Shown here: positions 7,943 to 16,773 of the stretch, one piece after another
Numbering within the stretch: position 1 is the stretch's first letter
How the letters are laid out: every line of letters begins with the position of its first letter
NCBI RefSeq assembly: GCF_001424345.1
Contig: NZ_LMPF01000025.1
Coordinates: forward strand, 264,391-328,390
Direction: 5' to 3'
Origin: Burkholderia sp. Leaf177
GTDB taxonomy: Bacteria > Pseudomonadota > Gammaproteobacteria > Burkholderiales > Burkholderiaceae
Length of the DNA: 64,000 bases
The notes under the pieces: generated by a model
Seen by the model: the letters and a program-made list of their open reading frames with translations, nothing else
Told to the model about the DNA's origin: nothing
Database searches by the model: none
Position numbers and translations under genes: made by a program

Positions 7943-8749
7943 TCAGCCTTTCGTCACGCTCGCCGGCAAATCGCGACCGTGGTATTTCTTGTAGATCGTA
8001 TTGAGGTTGCCGTTCTTCTGGTTCGTGCTGACCCAGTTGTTAACCCACTCCTTGAGCTTCGGCTCGTCCTTGTTCATCGCAATGCCGAGGTCGAAATCCT
8101 TCTGCGCAAACTTCAGTTCGAGATTGCGGTTCGGCGCGCGCTTGACCATCTCGCTCAAATTCGACGGCGTGCTGGAGAAGATATCGACCTGCCCGGTCAC
8201 CACCGACGTGATCAACGTGGCGTCGTCTTCATAGCGCTGGATCTGAGCACCCTTCGCTTGTTGCGTGGTCAGCGTGTCGTTGACAGTGGCACGCGTCAGG
8301 CCAATCGTCTTGCCATCGAGATCGGCGTAATTCTTGACGTTCGTACTCTTCGTGCCACCCACGATGATCGTGATGACCGCATACGGAATCGAGAAGTCCA
8401 CGACCTTCGCACGCTCCGGTGTGATCGAGAGATCCGCGATCACCAGATCGGCACGCTTCGCTTGCAAGGTCGGCACGCGCGCGGCGTTCGTGATTTGCAC
8501 GAGTTCGAGCTTCACGCCCAGGTCCTTCGCAAGCGCTGCAGCAGTGTCCACGTCCGAGCCCGCGGGTTGCAGGTTGGCATCGGCGTAACTGAAAAGCGGC
8601 GTGCCCATGGCAATCGCAACGCGAATCTTGCCGGCCTTCTTGATGTCGTCGAGCTGGTCCGCCATGGCGTTGTGCGCCACGCCTGCAAGCAACAAAGCAG
8701 CTACGCAGCCGCGCATGATGAATGTGTTTGTTTTCAAAGCAGTCTCCAT
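7943..8749 (-). CDS. family 3 (polar amino-acid type) ABC transporter substrate-binding protein
   Basis: Periplasmic solute receptor of the GlnH/HisJ class. The start is the ATG at 8749, giving 268 residues with a signal peptide (FIMRGCVAALLLAGVAHNAMA, cut before DQLDDIKK). The family pattern is clear: KAGKIRVAIAMGTPLFSY, GSDVDTAAALAKDLGVKLELV, RADLVIADLSITPERAKVVDFS, and LDGKTIGLTRATVNDT. It is the last gene of a permease-permease-ATPase-receptor run. Its ligand cannot be told from sequence; although the class usually binds amino acids, its place between udh and garR suggests a uronate or aldarate could be carried instead. Confidence 0.88.
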   Translation of the reverse strand: METALKTNTFIMRGCVAALLLAGVAHNAMADQLDDIKKAGKIRVAIAMGTPLFSYADANLQPAGSDVDTAAALAKDLGVKLELVQITNAARVPTLQAKRADLVIADLSITPERAKVVDFSIPYAVITIIVGGTKSTNVKNYADLDGKTIGLTRATVNDTLTTQQAKGAQIQRYEDDATLITSVVTGQVDIFSSTPSNLSEMVKRAPNRNLELKFAQKDFDLGIAMNKDEPKLKEWVNNWVSTNQKNGNLNTIYKKYHGRDLPASVTKG

Positions 8750-8793
8750 TTTTATGGTCGGTTCAAAAGGTTTGTTTGACGCAAGGGCCAAAA

Positions 8794-9522
8794 CTACAGG
8801 CCGTTGTTCAGGAACGTGCGCAGCTCGGGTGTCTTCGGTGCATCGAGCATTTCGCCGCTGCCCACTTCCCACACCTTCCCCTGGTGCATATAAATGATGC
8901 GATCCGCCACGCGCTTGGCAAACGCCATCTCGTGCGTGACGAGCAACATGGTCATGCCGCCCTTCGCGAGATCTTCCATCACGCGCAGCACTTCACCTGT
9001 CAGTTGCGGGTCGAGCGCGGAGGTCACTTCGTCGAACAGCATGACTTTCGGCGACATGGCAAGCGAGCGCGCAATCGCAACGCGCTGTTGCTGGCCACCG
9101 GAAAGCTGCTCCGGATAGGCATCGGCTTTTTGCCCGAGACCTACTTGTTCGAGCACGCCCATTGCCACGCGGCGCGCTTCGTCGCGGCTCATCTTCTTCA
9201 CGTGACGCAGCGCGAGCATGATATTTTCTTCTACGGTCAGATGCGCGAAGAGGTTGTAGCTTTGAAACACGATCCCCACTTCGCGGCGCAACTGATGCAG
9301 ATCGACCTTGGGGTCATCCACACGAATGCCGCACACTTCAATGGTGCCGCGATCGATTGTTTCCAGTCTGTCGATACATCTTAACGCCGTGCTCTTTCCC
9401 GAACCGCTCGCGCCGATCACGGCGATCATCTCGCCCTTTTCCACTTCCATTGAGACGCCCTTGAGCACCTGATTCGAGCCGAAGCTCTTATAGACGTCTC
9501 CGAGCTTAACGATTGCCGACAT
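8794..9522 (-). CDS. polar amino-acid type ABC transporter ATP-binding protein
   Basis: ATPase of the GlnQ/HisP class, 242 residues from the ATG at 9522, which lies inside the end of the preceding permease gene (17-bp overlap). Motifs: Walker A GASGSGKST, the Q-loop in GIVFQSYNLFAHLTV, signature LSGGQQQR, Walker B VMLFDEVTSALDP (V where P is more usual in many ABC proteins, but normal for this subfamily) and the switch histidine in LVTHEM. Couples ATP hydrolysis to the two permeases encoded upstream. Confidence 0.93.
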   Translation of the reverse strand: MSAIVKLGDVYKSFGSNQVLKGVSMEVEKGEMIAVIGASGSGKSTALRCIDRLETIDRGTIEVCGIRVDDPKVDLHQLRREVGIVFQSYNLFAHLTVEENIMLALRHVKKMSRDEARRVAMGVLEQVGLGQKADAYPEQLSGGQQQRVAIARSLAMSPKVMLFDEVTSALDPQLTGEVLRVMEDLAKGGMTMLLVTHEMAFAKRVADRIIYMHQGKVWEVGSGEMLDAPKTPELRTFLNNGL

Positions 9523-10159
9523 TGAGCTTTTTCTCCATCGATTGACTCCAGCGCGAGAGCGGATAACACAGCGCGAAATAGAAGACTCCGACCAGCCCGA
9601 ACACAAGGAACGGCTGAAAAATCGAGTTGTTGATGATCTGCCCGGCGCGTGTCAATTCAACGAATCCGATCACCGATGCAAGCGATGTCATCTTGATCAC
9701 CTGCACCAGAAAACCAACCGTAGGCGGCAACGCAAGACGCAGTGCCTGGGGAATGATCACGAGACGCAGCGTCTGCCAGCGCGTGAGCGACAGACACTCG
9801 GCGGCTTCCCATTGCGGTTTCGGCATGGCGTCTATACACCCGCGCCAGATATCGCCGAGATACGCGCTCGTATAAACCATCAGCGCAAACCCGGCCGCGA
9901 CCAGTGCAGGCACTTCGAAGCCATAAACCGAAAACCCGAAGTAGACGATGAACAGCAAAATCAGCAGCGGAATGCCTTGGATTGCTTCGATATAAACCAT
10001 CGCCACACGGCTGAGCCAGCGGTGCTTCGAAATGCGCGCGAGCATCACGCCGAATCCGCCGATGCTTCCCAGCACGAACGCTAGCGCGGACAACGCGAGC
10101 GTCCACACGATCGAATGTACTAGATAGTACAAATGCGCCGCAGTGAAACCGCCGCTCAT
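9506..10159 (-). CDS. polar amino-acid type ABC transporter permease (second)
   Basis: Inner-membrane permease of the HisM/GlnP class, 217 residues. The start is the ATG at 10159 (MSGGFTAAHLYYLVHS), overlapping the stop of the first permease by 4 bp (ATGA on this strand). The hydrophobic segments match a five-helix permease, and the cytoplasmic EAA loop is visible as QWEAAECLSLTRWQTLRLVIIPQALRLALPP. The frame can be extended far upstream, but only across the other permease gene in a different reading frame, so the short start is preferred. Confidence 0.9.
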   Translation of the reverse strand: MSGGFTAAHLYYLVHSIVWTLALSALAFVLGSIGGFGVMLARISKHRWLSRVAMVYIEAIQGIPLLILLFIVYFGFSVYGFEVPALVAAGFALMVYTSAYLGDIWRGCIDAMPKPQWEAAECLSLTRWQTLRLVIIPQALRLALPPTVGFLVQVIKMTSLASVIGFVELTRAGQIINNSIFQPFLVFGLVGVFYFALCYPLSRWSQSMEKKLNVGNR

Positions 10160-10905
10160 GCTGCACCTCCGGGTATCACGGTATCGATGCGGCCTTGATC
10201 GGGCACCGGCTTTCCTGCTCGATCCGCTGCTCGGCGCATGACCCGCTTGCGCTTGAACGCCACCTCGCCCACTGCCCATGCCGCAAGCTTGATCAACAGC
10301 GACAACGCAAGGTACAGCAGCGCCACCACAATGTACGTTTCGAGCGAACGGAAGGTGTCGGACTGCACGGTGTTTGCGGTCGCCGTGAGTTCTTCGGCCG
10401 AGATTTGCGACGCGATCGCCGAGGCTTGCATCATCAGGAGGAACTGGCTCGTAAGCGCCGGATAAACCTTTTCGATGGAAGGCTGCAACATCACGTGCCA
10501 GCCGATCCGCCAGCGCGACAGCCCGAGGCATTCCGCTGCTTCGAGCTGGCCGCGCGGCACGGATTCAAGCCCCGCACGAATGATCTCGGCTGCATAAGCG
10601 CCGATGTTGATGATCATCGCGAGCGCGGCCGCCGTGAACGTCGGCATGCGCACGCCGAAGCTCGCGAGGCCAAAATAGAGCAGGAAGATCTGCACGAGAA
10701 ATGGCGTGTTGCGCACGGCCTCGATGTAGATCGAGCACGCATTGGATAGAAGCGGGTTCTTTCCGCGCTTGGCGAACGCCACGAGCGTACCGACGATCAC
10801 GCCGAAAAAAACCGCTACCGTTGTCATCTTCAGTGTGAGCCATGCCCCTTTCAGGAACACCGGCCAGTACGGAAGCAACGGACTGAAGTCGAGATGGAAA
10901 TTCAT
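10156..10905 (-). CDS. polar amino-acid type ABC transporter permease (first)
   Basis: First gene of the four-gene transporter operon, 249 residues starting MNFHLDFSPLLPYWPVFLKG. It has the HisQ/GlnP class layout with TLKMTTVAVFFGVIVGTLVAF, the segment IEAVRNTPFLVQIFLLYFGL, and the EAA loop QLEAAECLGLSRWRIGWHVMLQPSIEKVYPAL. The C-terminus adds a basic tail (FKRKRVMRRAADRAGKP). udh ends 133 bp upstream in the same direction; no terminator was seen between them, so co-transcription from the udh promoter is possible. Confidence 0.9.
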   Translation of the reverse strand: MNFHLDFSPLLPYWPVFLKGAWLTLKMTTVAVFFGVIVGTLVAFAKRGKNPLLSNACSIYIEAVRNTPFLVQIFLLYFGLASFGVRMPTFTAAALAMIINIGAYAAEIIRAGLESVPRGQLEAAECLGLSRWRIGWHVMLQPSIEKVYPALTSQFLLMMQASAIASQISAEELTATANTVQSDTFRSLETYIVVALLYLALSLLIKLAAWAVGEVAFKRKRVMRRAADRAGKPVPDQGRIDTVIPGGAA

Positions 10906-11038
10906 CGCAGCAATGTCTTTGGTTGTGACGAACGCAGGCTTTGGCTCGCCGCTCGCGCCCTTCTTGTGTTCTGCCGATGCGCTTCAAGCGGGCTTGTTTC
11001 GGGTCGTGGCGACTACAACAACACCCGGGCGTTCCGGT

Positions 11039-11860
11039 TTATTCGAACGGCCCGGTCGTGGTGAACGCTCCGCCTTGCAGCACCGCGACCGCGCTGCCGG
11101 GCGCAGGCGCGGGTTGCGCCTCGACCTTCGAGCGAAACGGTTCCGACGAATCACGCGGCGCGAACCCGAGCCTTTCCGCAAAGCGGTTGTCCCACCATTT
11201 GACCTGGTTGTCGGACATCCCATACACGACCGTATGTCCCACATCCGGCGTAAAAAGGCTGCGCCGCAAGAGGTCCAGCAGGTCGTCGTAGCTGAGCCAG
11301 CTCGCCATCATGCGGCGATCTTTCGGTTCTGGAAACGCCGAGCCAATCCGAATGCTCACCGTCTCGATGCCATACCGGTCGAAGTAGAACTGCGCCACGT
11401 CCTCGCCGAATGATTTCGACAAGCCGTAGTAACCATCGGGGCGGCGCAGCGCGTGCGCGTCGATCGTCTCGTCCTGCCTATAAAACCCCGTGACGTGATT
11501 CGAGCTCGCGAAAACGATGCGCTTCACGCCATGCTTGCGCGCCGCTTCATAGAGGTTGTAGACGCCCTTGATGTTGGCTTCCAGCACTTCCTCAAAGGGT
11601 CTTTCCACCGATACCCCGCCGAGATGGATCACGGCGTCGCAGCCTTGGACGAGTGCGTCGACGGCCTGCTTGTCCGACAGATCGCAGGGCACGACTTCTT
11701 CATTGGCTGCGGTTTCGGATGGGAGCGCCGCGGCGAGGTCGGAGATCCTGATGGTCTCGGCAAATGAAGCCACGCGCGGACGGATGACCTTGCCTACGCC
11801 TCCCGCAGCGCCGGTCAGCAGCAGACGATTGAACGGGCGAATGTTGTCTTGGTTGGCCAT
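11039..11860 (-). CDS. udh: uronate dehydrogenase (NAD-dependent)
   Basis: Oxidises D-glucuronate or D-galacturonate to the aldarolactone, the first step of the oxidative uronate pathway. The 273-residue short-chain/extended NAD-binding protein has LLLTGAAGGVGKVIRP at the N-terminus, the DLSD and HLGGVSVERPFEE segments typical of Udh, IVFASSNHVTGFY, the catalytic YGLSK (YxxxK) and SIRIGSAFPEPKDRRMMASWLS, diagnostic for this small family. It is read from a strong promoter that faces the divergent FadR-type regulator. Its product would be hydrolysed and dehydrated before GarL; those genes are not in the window. Confidence 0.93.
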   Translation of the reverse strand: MANQDNIRPFNRLLLTGAAGGVGKVIRPRVASFAETIRISDLAAALPSETAANEEVVPCDLSDKQAVDALVQGCDAVIHLGGVSVERPFEEVLEANIKGVYNLYEAARKHGVKRIVFASSNHVTGFYRQDETIDAHALRRPDGYYGLSKSFGEDVAQFYFDRYGIETVSIRIGSAFPEPKDRRMMASWLSYDDLLDLLRRSLFTPDVGHTVVYGMSDNQVKWWDNRFAERLGFAPRDSSEPFRSKVEAQPAPAPGSAVAVLQGGAFTTTGPFE

Positions 11861-11950
11861 GTGAGCCTGTCTCCATTAAGCGCGGCTGATCGGAGCTCGT
11901 GCACTCCTGTTGCGATTGGTTCAGCCGCCTAAATTGTGTGTCATTGTACG

Positions 11951-12001
11951 TTGTCATATGACTATAGCCTGCATATAATCATTCGCTAATGCGTTTGTCA
12001 A
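11951..12001. promoter_or_regulatory. overlapping divergent promoters of udh and the FadR-type regulator
   Basis: Rightward: TTGTCA (11951-11956), 17-bp spacer, perfect TATAAT (11974-11979). Leftward: TTGACA (12001-11996), 17-bp spacer, TTATAT (11978-11973). The two -10 boxes occupy the same bases, so the promoters must compete. A perfect 10-bp palindrome GTCATATGAC (11953-11962) lies over the rightward -35 and just past the leftward start, a good place for a repressor that controls both genes. Confidence 0.8.
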
Positions 12002-12034
12002 CGATTCGCGAACATTATCCCAATCGAGGTGGCC

Positions 12035-12781
12035 GTGCTCAGATCGCCCAATGCGCTGTTCGAACCGTCTGGACAGCCTGCCGCGCGACGAAGTCTGACA
12101 ACAGAACTCGTCGATGCAATCAGGCTGCAGATTGAATCTGCGGAGTTGCGCGTGGGCGATCGTCTTGCGACCGAAGCTGAAATGGTGCAACGCTTCAACG
12201 TGAGCAGAACGGTTGTGCGTGAGGCGCTATCGAAGTTGCAGGCAGCGGGATTGGTAGAAACCCGGCATGGAATTGGAACCTTCGTATGCGAAGCGCAACC
12301 GCGTTCCCTTTTCCGGCTCGATCCCGAGGATGTGGCGGGTTCCATCGACGCCCTCGCCGTTCTAGAACTTCGGATCAGTCTTGAGACCGAGAGCGCGGGA
12401 TTGGCTGCGGCACGCTGCGATAAAACCCAGATCGCCGAGATGCGGCAAGCGCTGACCGAATTCGAGCACAACGTGGGCGAAGCGACCGAGACCATTTCGC
12501 CCGATATCCGCTTCCATCTGGCTATCGCGAATGCCACGGGCAACCGCTATTTCGTCGAAATCCTGAAGCACCTCGGCATGCACATGATCCCGCGCACTCG
12601 CATCACGCGAACGCAAATTCCGCCCGTGCAATACGCCGAATACCTCACGCGCGTGAACCGTGAACATGAGCAGATCTGCGATGCGATAGAACGTGGCGAC
12701 GCCGATTCAGCACGCACCGCCATGCGCCTTCATCTGATCAACAGCCGTGAACGCTTGCGCCGCGCAAAAGAAAATAGCTGA
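12035..12781 (+). CDS. FadR/GntR-family transcriptional regulator of the uronate locus (GguR-like)
   Basis: Winged-helix DNA-binding regulator. Residues about 15-80 carry the GntR helix-turn-helix (GDRLATEAEMVQRFNVSRTVVREALSKLQAAGLVETRHGIGTFV), and the rest is the all-helical FCD ligand domain with metal-binding histidines expected in DIRFHLAIANATGN, NREHEQICDAIERGD and MRLHL. GTG at 12035 with GAGG six bases upstream is the likely start; a second GTG at 12029 overlaps the ribosome site. Position opposite udh suggests a sensor of a uronate or aldarate intermediate; a GguR-type role is inferred from context. Its stop is 6 bp from the convergent lacI-type gene. Confidence 0.85.
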   Translation: MLRSPNALFEPSGQPAARRSLTTELVDAIRLQIESAELRVGDRLATEAEMVQRFNVSRTVVREALSKLQAAGLVETRHGIGTFVCEAQPRSLFRLDPEDVAGSIDALAVLELRISLETESAGLAAARCDKTQIAEMRQALTEFEHNVGEATETISPDIRFHLAIANATGNRYFVEILKHLGMHMIPRTRITRTQIPPVQYAEYLTRVNREHEQICDAIERGDADSARTAMRLHLINSRERLRRAKENS

Positions 12782-12787
12782 AGATGC

Positions 12788-13801
12788 TCATCGCTTGAGC
12801 GGCGCCGCAACCGATGCGCGACGCGTGACCGTCACTGGGAACTCGCGATAGATTTGGTACTCGGTCCCATAGCATTCGTTCAGCAGCCATCGGACTGCGT
12901 TTTGCGTAAGATCCGCCGTCGGGATATGAACCGATGTCAGCCCCGGCGCTGAAAATGCAGCCGAGTAGTCATCGTCGTAACCGACCACCGATACCTCTCG
13001 CGGCACCGAGATACCCGCTTGCTGCAGGCACGACAATGCGCCGATCGCCATGGTGTCGTTGGCGCAGAACAGACCCGTGAAGCGCTTCTTTGAAGCCAGC
13101 AACAAGCGCGCCGATTCATACCCGCCCTCGGGTGAGAAATCGGATTCGATCATCTGCACATCGGTGCGATCGATTCCGCTACGCGTCAGTTCTTCGAAGA
13201 AACCGGCGAGCCGCGCCTGATTATCGAAGGCCATGAACGGGCCTGAAATCACCGCTATTTCCGTGTGCCCGGCTTCAATGAGCGTCTGCGCGGCGAGCGT
13301 CCCGCCGCGATGATGATCCGGACAAAACGACGCCTCCGGCATCTGCGCAAAATCACGATTCAGGAACACCATCTTCGGATGCATCCGATGCAGCTTGATG
13401 AGGTCATCGTCGTGCAGATCGTGGCTTGTCACCACCACGCCATCGCAATCGCGGCCGATCAAAAACTGTACGGCGGAAACCGCCTGATCGCGCGGAGAAT
13501 CGTCGCCGTAGCCGGTCGCGACCACGACATGCCTGTGCACTTGGCGCAGCTCGGTATCGGTTTGCTTGAGGATCGTGCCGTAATACGGTCCATGAAACGA
13601 CGGCACGAAAATGCCGATCATGCCGAGCGATTGCTTGGACAACGCGCGCCCAATGGACGACGGCCGGAAATTGAGCTCGGCAATCGCCGCCTGCACGCGT
13701 GCCAGTGCATCGGCCGATACCGGTCCGCGGCCGGAAATTGCCCGCGACGCCGTGGACATGCCCACGCCGGCGAGAACCGCGACGTCCTTCAGGGTTGCCA
13801 C
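12788..13801 (-). CDS. LacI-family repressor of the beta-glucoside operon
   Basis: Sugar-responsive repressor, 337 residues from a GTG at 13801 (GGAG upstream). Residues 1-55 form the LacI helix-turn-helix and hinge (ATLKDVAVLAGVGMSTASRA then RPSSIGRALSKQ), followed by the periplasmic-binding-like effector domain (GMIGIFVPSFHGPYYG, CDGVVVTSHD, IAVISGPFMAFDNQARLAGF, GLFCANDTMAIGAL, SVVGYDD). It is the last gene of the six-gene operon, 21 bp after the ATPase, so it is probably autoregulated. The expected operators are the tandem palindromes ahead of the beta-glucosidase gene. Confidence 0.9.
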   Translation of the reverse strand: MATLKDVAVLAGVGMSTASRAISGRGPVSADALARVQAAIAELNFRPSSIGRALSKQSLGMIGIFVPSFHGPYYGTILKQTDTELRQVHRHVVVATGYGDDSPRDQAVSAVQFLIGRDCDGVVVTSHDLHDDDLIKLHRMHPKMVFLNRDFAQMPEASFCPDHHRGGTLAAQTLIEAGHTEIAVISGPFMAFDNQARLAGFFEELTRSGIDRTDVQMIESDFSPEGGYESARLLLASKKRFTGLFCANDTMAIGALSCLQQAGISVPREVSVVGYDDDYSAAFSAPGLTSVHIPTADLTQNAVRWLLNECYGTEYQIYREFPVTVTRRASVAAPLKR

Positions 13802-13822
13802 GTCGACTCCATGAAATAAGCC

Positions 13823-14920
13823 CTACAAGCGATCGCCGCCGGTTTCATCGAAGAGAGAAATGCGTTCTTTCTGGATCGAAAAACCGGTAACTTCGTCGAC
13901 CGCGGCCGTCGCGGATTCCTGCGCGATGGACGCGATTTGGGCGCCATGATAATCGAGCCAAATTACCCGGTGGTTGCCCATGGGTTCGACAAGCGACACC
14001 GTTGCCTTGTGTTCGAACGCGGGATCGATCAGGACGTCCTCGGGGCGCACGCCGAGCACGCACTGCTGGTTTTCGCGCGGCGTCCTGACAAAGGGATACG
14101 CCGATACATCCACGTCAATGTGATCGTTCTGGAACTGGATGCCGCCTGCATCGTAGTGAAGCGTGCCCTTGAGCAGGTTCATTCCCGGCGAGCCGAGGAA
14201 GGTCGCGACAAACAGGTTGTTCGGGCGCGCATACACGTCGGCGGGCGTGCCGATCTGCTGGATCACGCCGCCGCGCATCACCGCCATGCGGGTCGCGAGC
14301 GTCATGGCTTCCACCTGATCGTGCGTGACATAGATCATCGTGGCGCCAAGACGCTTGTGCAGTTGCTTGAGCTCTCGCCTGAGTTCGGTGCGCAACTTGG
14401 CGTCGAGATTGGAGAGCGGTTCATCGAAGAGAAATACATCGGCTTCGCGCACGATCGCACGTCCGATCGCCACGCGTTGACGCTGACCGCCCGACAATTG
14501 CGCAGGCCTGCGCTTGAGCAACGGACCGAGTTGCAGCATCTCCGACGCACGCGCGACGCGCCGCTCTATTTCAGCCTTGGGCGTTCCCGCGATGCGCAAA
14601 CCGAACGACAGGTTGCGCTCCACGTTCATCGTGGGATAAAGCGCATAAGACTGGAAAACAAGGGCGATGCGGCGATCTTTTGGGTCGGCCCACGTCATGT
14701 CCTGGCCGCCTATTTCTATGCTGCCGCCGCTGACATTGATCAACCCGGCAATGCTGTGCAGCAAGGTCGACTTGCCACAGCCCGACGGCCCGAGCAGCAC
14801 GAGAAACTCGCCAGGCTCGACGTCGAGATCCAGCGATTCGATGATCGTGTTCGCTCCCAGCTGGATCTCCAGATCGCGGATGGAAACATTGGATTTTGCT
14901 GCAGACATGACTGTAGACAT
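13823..14920 (-). CDS. sugar ABC transporter ATP-binding protein (UgpC/MalK type)
   Basis: ATPase of a CUT1 carbohydrate importer, 365 residues. The nucleotide-binding domain has Walker A GPSGCGKST, Q-loop VFQSYALYPTM, signature LSGGQRQR, Walker B VFLFDEPLSNLDA and the switch histidine in YVTHDQVEAM. The C-terminal regulatory OB/TOBE region (about 240-365, VLGVRPEDVLI) is typical of MalK. It lies 12 bp after the second permease. CUT1 ATPases are often shared between several importers, so it may also serve systems elsewhere. Confidence 0.93.
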   Translation of the reverse strand: MSTVMSAAKSNVSIRDLEIQLGANTIIESLDLDVEPGEFLVLLGPSGCGKSTLLHSIAGLINVSGGSIEIGGQDMTWADPKDRRIALVFQSYALYPTMNVERNLSFGLRIAGTPKAEIERRVARASEMLQLGPLLKRRPAQLSGGQRQRVAIGRAIVREADVFLFDEPLSNLDAKLRTELRRELKQLHKRLGATMIYVTHDQVEAMTLATRMAVMRGGVIQQIGTPADVYARPNNLFVATFLGSPGMNLLKGTLHYDAGGIQFQNDHIDVDVSAYPFVRTPRENQQCVLGVRPEDVLIDPAFEHKATVSLVEPMGNHRVIWLDYHGAQIASIAQESATAAVDEVTGFSIQKERISLFDETGGDRL

Positions 14921-14932
14921 GATCGCCCTTGA

Positions 14933-15832
14933 CTAACCCTTGACGGCACCGGAAGCAATGCCGCGGACGAACCAACGGCCCGACACGAAGTAGATGGCGA
15001 GCGGCACCATGGATGTAAGAATGGTCGCCGCCATGTTGACGTTGTAGAGGCGTTCGCCGGTCGTGGTGTTGATGATGTTATTGAGCTGCACGGTCATCGG
15101 CAGGTTCTTGGTGCCCGCGAAAACAAGGCCCAGAATGAAGTCGTTCCAGATACCCGTGACCTGCATGATCACCGCGACCACGATGATCGGCGCGGACATG
15201 GGCACCATCAGTTGCAGGAAAATGCGCCAGAAACCGCCGCCATCCACGCGCGCCGCCTGGAACAATTCGTGAGGCAAGGCCGCGTAGTAATTGCGGAACA
15301 AAAGCGTCATGACGGGCATGCCGAAGATCGTATGAATCAGCACGATGCCCGGCAACGAACTGAACAGATGCACCGTTGCAAGCACGCGAACGAGCGGATA
15401 AACCATCACCTGTACGGGAATGAATGCGCCCATCAAAAGGATCGCGAACAAGGTGCCGGCGCCACGCGGTTTCCAGAACGACAGCGCGTAACCGTTCACC
15501 GCACCTACGAGTATCGACAGGACCGTGCTCGGCACAACAATGCGCACCGAGTTCCAGAAGCCGACTTGAATGCCCTTGCAATCGAGGCCCGTGCATGCGG
15601 ATTGCCACGCTTCGCGCCATGCATCGAGTGTGAAATGCACCGGGAAAGCGAGGATGTTGCCCATGCGAATTTCGGTCATCGGCTTGACCGACGTTACGAG
15701 CATCACGTACAGGGGCAACAAGAAAAATAGCGCGGATGTAAACAGGAACGCATATACGCCGAGTCGCGCGGGAGAAAAGCGCGGCTTGCGTCGAAGCGGC
15801 GGACTCGAAGTACTCGTGCGTAAGGTGCTCAT
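14933..15832 (-). CDS. sugar ABC transporter permease (MalG type)
   Basis: Second permease of the CUT1 importer, 299 residues from the ATG at 15832, which overlaps the previous stop by 4 bp. It has six hydrophobic segments, the MalG-type N-terminus (GVYAFLFTSALFFLLPLYVMLVTSVKP) and the EAA loop LPHELFQAARVDGGGFWRIFLQLMVPMSAP. A short insert with two cysteines (ACTGLDCKG) lies in the first periplasmic loop. The upstream extension of the frame crosses the other permease gene and is not coding. Confidence 0.9.
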   Translation of the reverse strand: MSTLRTSTSSPPLRRKPRFSPARLGVYAFLFTSALFFLLPLYVMLVTSVKPMTEIRMGNILAFPVHFTLDAWREAWQSACTGLDCKGIQVGFWNSVRIVVPSTVLSILVGAVNGYALSFWKPRGAGTLFAILLMGAFIPVQVMVYPLVRVLATVHLFSSLPGIVLIHTIFGMPVMTLLFRNYYAALPHELFQAARVDGGGFWRIFLQLMVPMSAPIIVVAVIMQVTGIWNDFILGLVFAGTKNLPMTVQLNNIINTTTGERLYNVNMAATILTSMVPLAIYFVSGRWFVRGIASGAVKG

Positions 15833-16773
15833 CGTGCATCCCTTAAGCGCAACGCGCGGCTGCGAACGTAGAACACCGGCGCGAGAATCGCGAGCACGGT
15901 AACCAGCAAAACGATCGACGCCGCCGATGCCAGCCCGAGATTCGCGCGCCCGAACAGATAGTCCATGATGAACTTCGCGGGCACTTCGCTTGCCGTGCCG
16001 GGGCCGCCTTGCGTCATGGCAACGACGGCATCGTAGAGCTTGATGACCATCACGAAGAGCAGGATGAACGCAGTCGATATCGATGCGCCGAGCATGGGGA
16101 TCACAATGCTCGCGTACACGCGCCAACGCGGTATGCCATCAATACGCGCGGCCTTCCAGATCTCTTCATCAATGCCGCGCAAGCCTGCCAGCAAGAGCGC
16201 CATCACGAGGCCCGACGCCTGCCACACGGTCGCGATCACGAGCGTGTAGACCACCTTGTCCTGATCGACGATCCAGTCGAAGCGCGCATGCGTAAAGCCG
16301 ATCCTGTGCAGCACCTCCTGAATCCCGAGTTGCGGATTCAGGATCCACTGCCAGACGAGACCGGTCGCCACGAACGACATTGCATACGGATATAAAAACA
16401 CCGTACGCAACGCGCCCTCGCCCACCACTTTCTGATCGATGAACACCGCCAGCAGCAATCCGATCGCGAGACACACGACGATAAACAACACGCCGTAGAT
16501 CACGATGTTCTGCAGCGACAACATCCATCGGTCGTTATTGAAAAGCCTCACATACTGCGAGACGCCCGCAAAGCTCGTGGACGCGAACGTGCGCGAGTTC
16601 GTGAACGACGTGCGCAAGCTCCATAACATCGTGCCGAGATAAGCAAACACCACGGTCAGCGCAAGCGGCACGAGCGCAATATACGCGGCCAAAGGAAACC
16701 GCTTCCTCAGCGGTTTCTTTCTCGCATGCCTCGCGGCTGGCCGCAGGGATTTATCGGCGGGCGTCGCGGACAT
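15829..16773 (-). CDS. sugar ABC transporter permease (MalF type)
   Basis: First permease of the CUT1 importer, 314 residues from the ATG at 16773, overlapping the binding-protein stop by one base (TGATG). After a basic N-terminus (ARHARKKPLRKRF) come six membrane segments and the EAA loop IDEEIWKAARIDGIPRWRVYASIVIPML. VVAMTQGGPGTASEV, before the last segments, is characteristic of the MalF/UgpA class. It works with the downstream permease and ATPase. Confidence 0.91.
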   Translation of the reverse strand: MSATPADKSLRPAARHARKKPLRKRFPLAAYIALVPLALTVVFAYLGTMLWSLRTSFTNSRTFASTSFAGVSQYVRLFNNDRWMLSLQNIVIYGVLFIVVCLAIGLLLAVFIDQKVVGEGALRTVFLYPYAMSFVATGLVWQWILNPQLGIQEVLHRIGFTHARFDWIVDQDKVVYTLVIATVWQASGLVMALLLAGLRGIDEEIWKAARIDGIPRWRVYASIVIPMLGASISTAFILLFVMVIKLYDAVVAMTQGGPGTASEVPAKFIMDYLFGRANLGLASAASIVLLVTVLAILAPVFYVRSRALRLRDAR

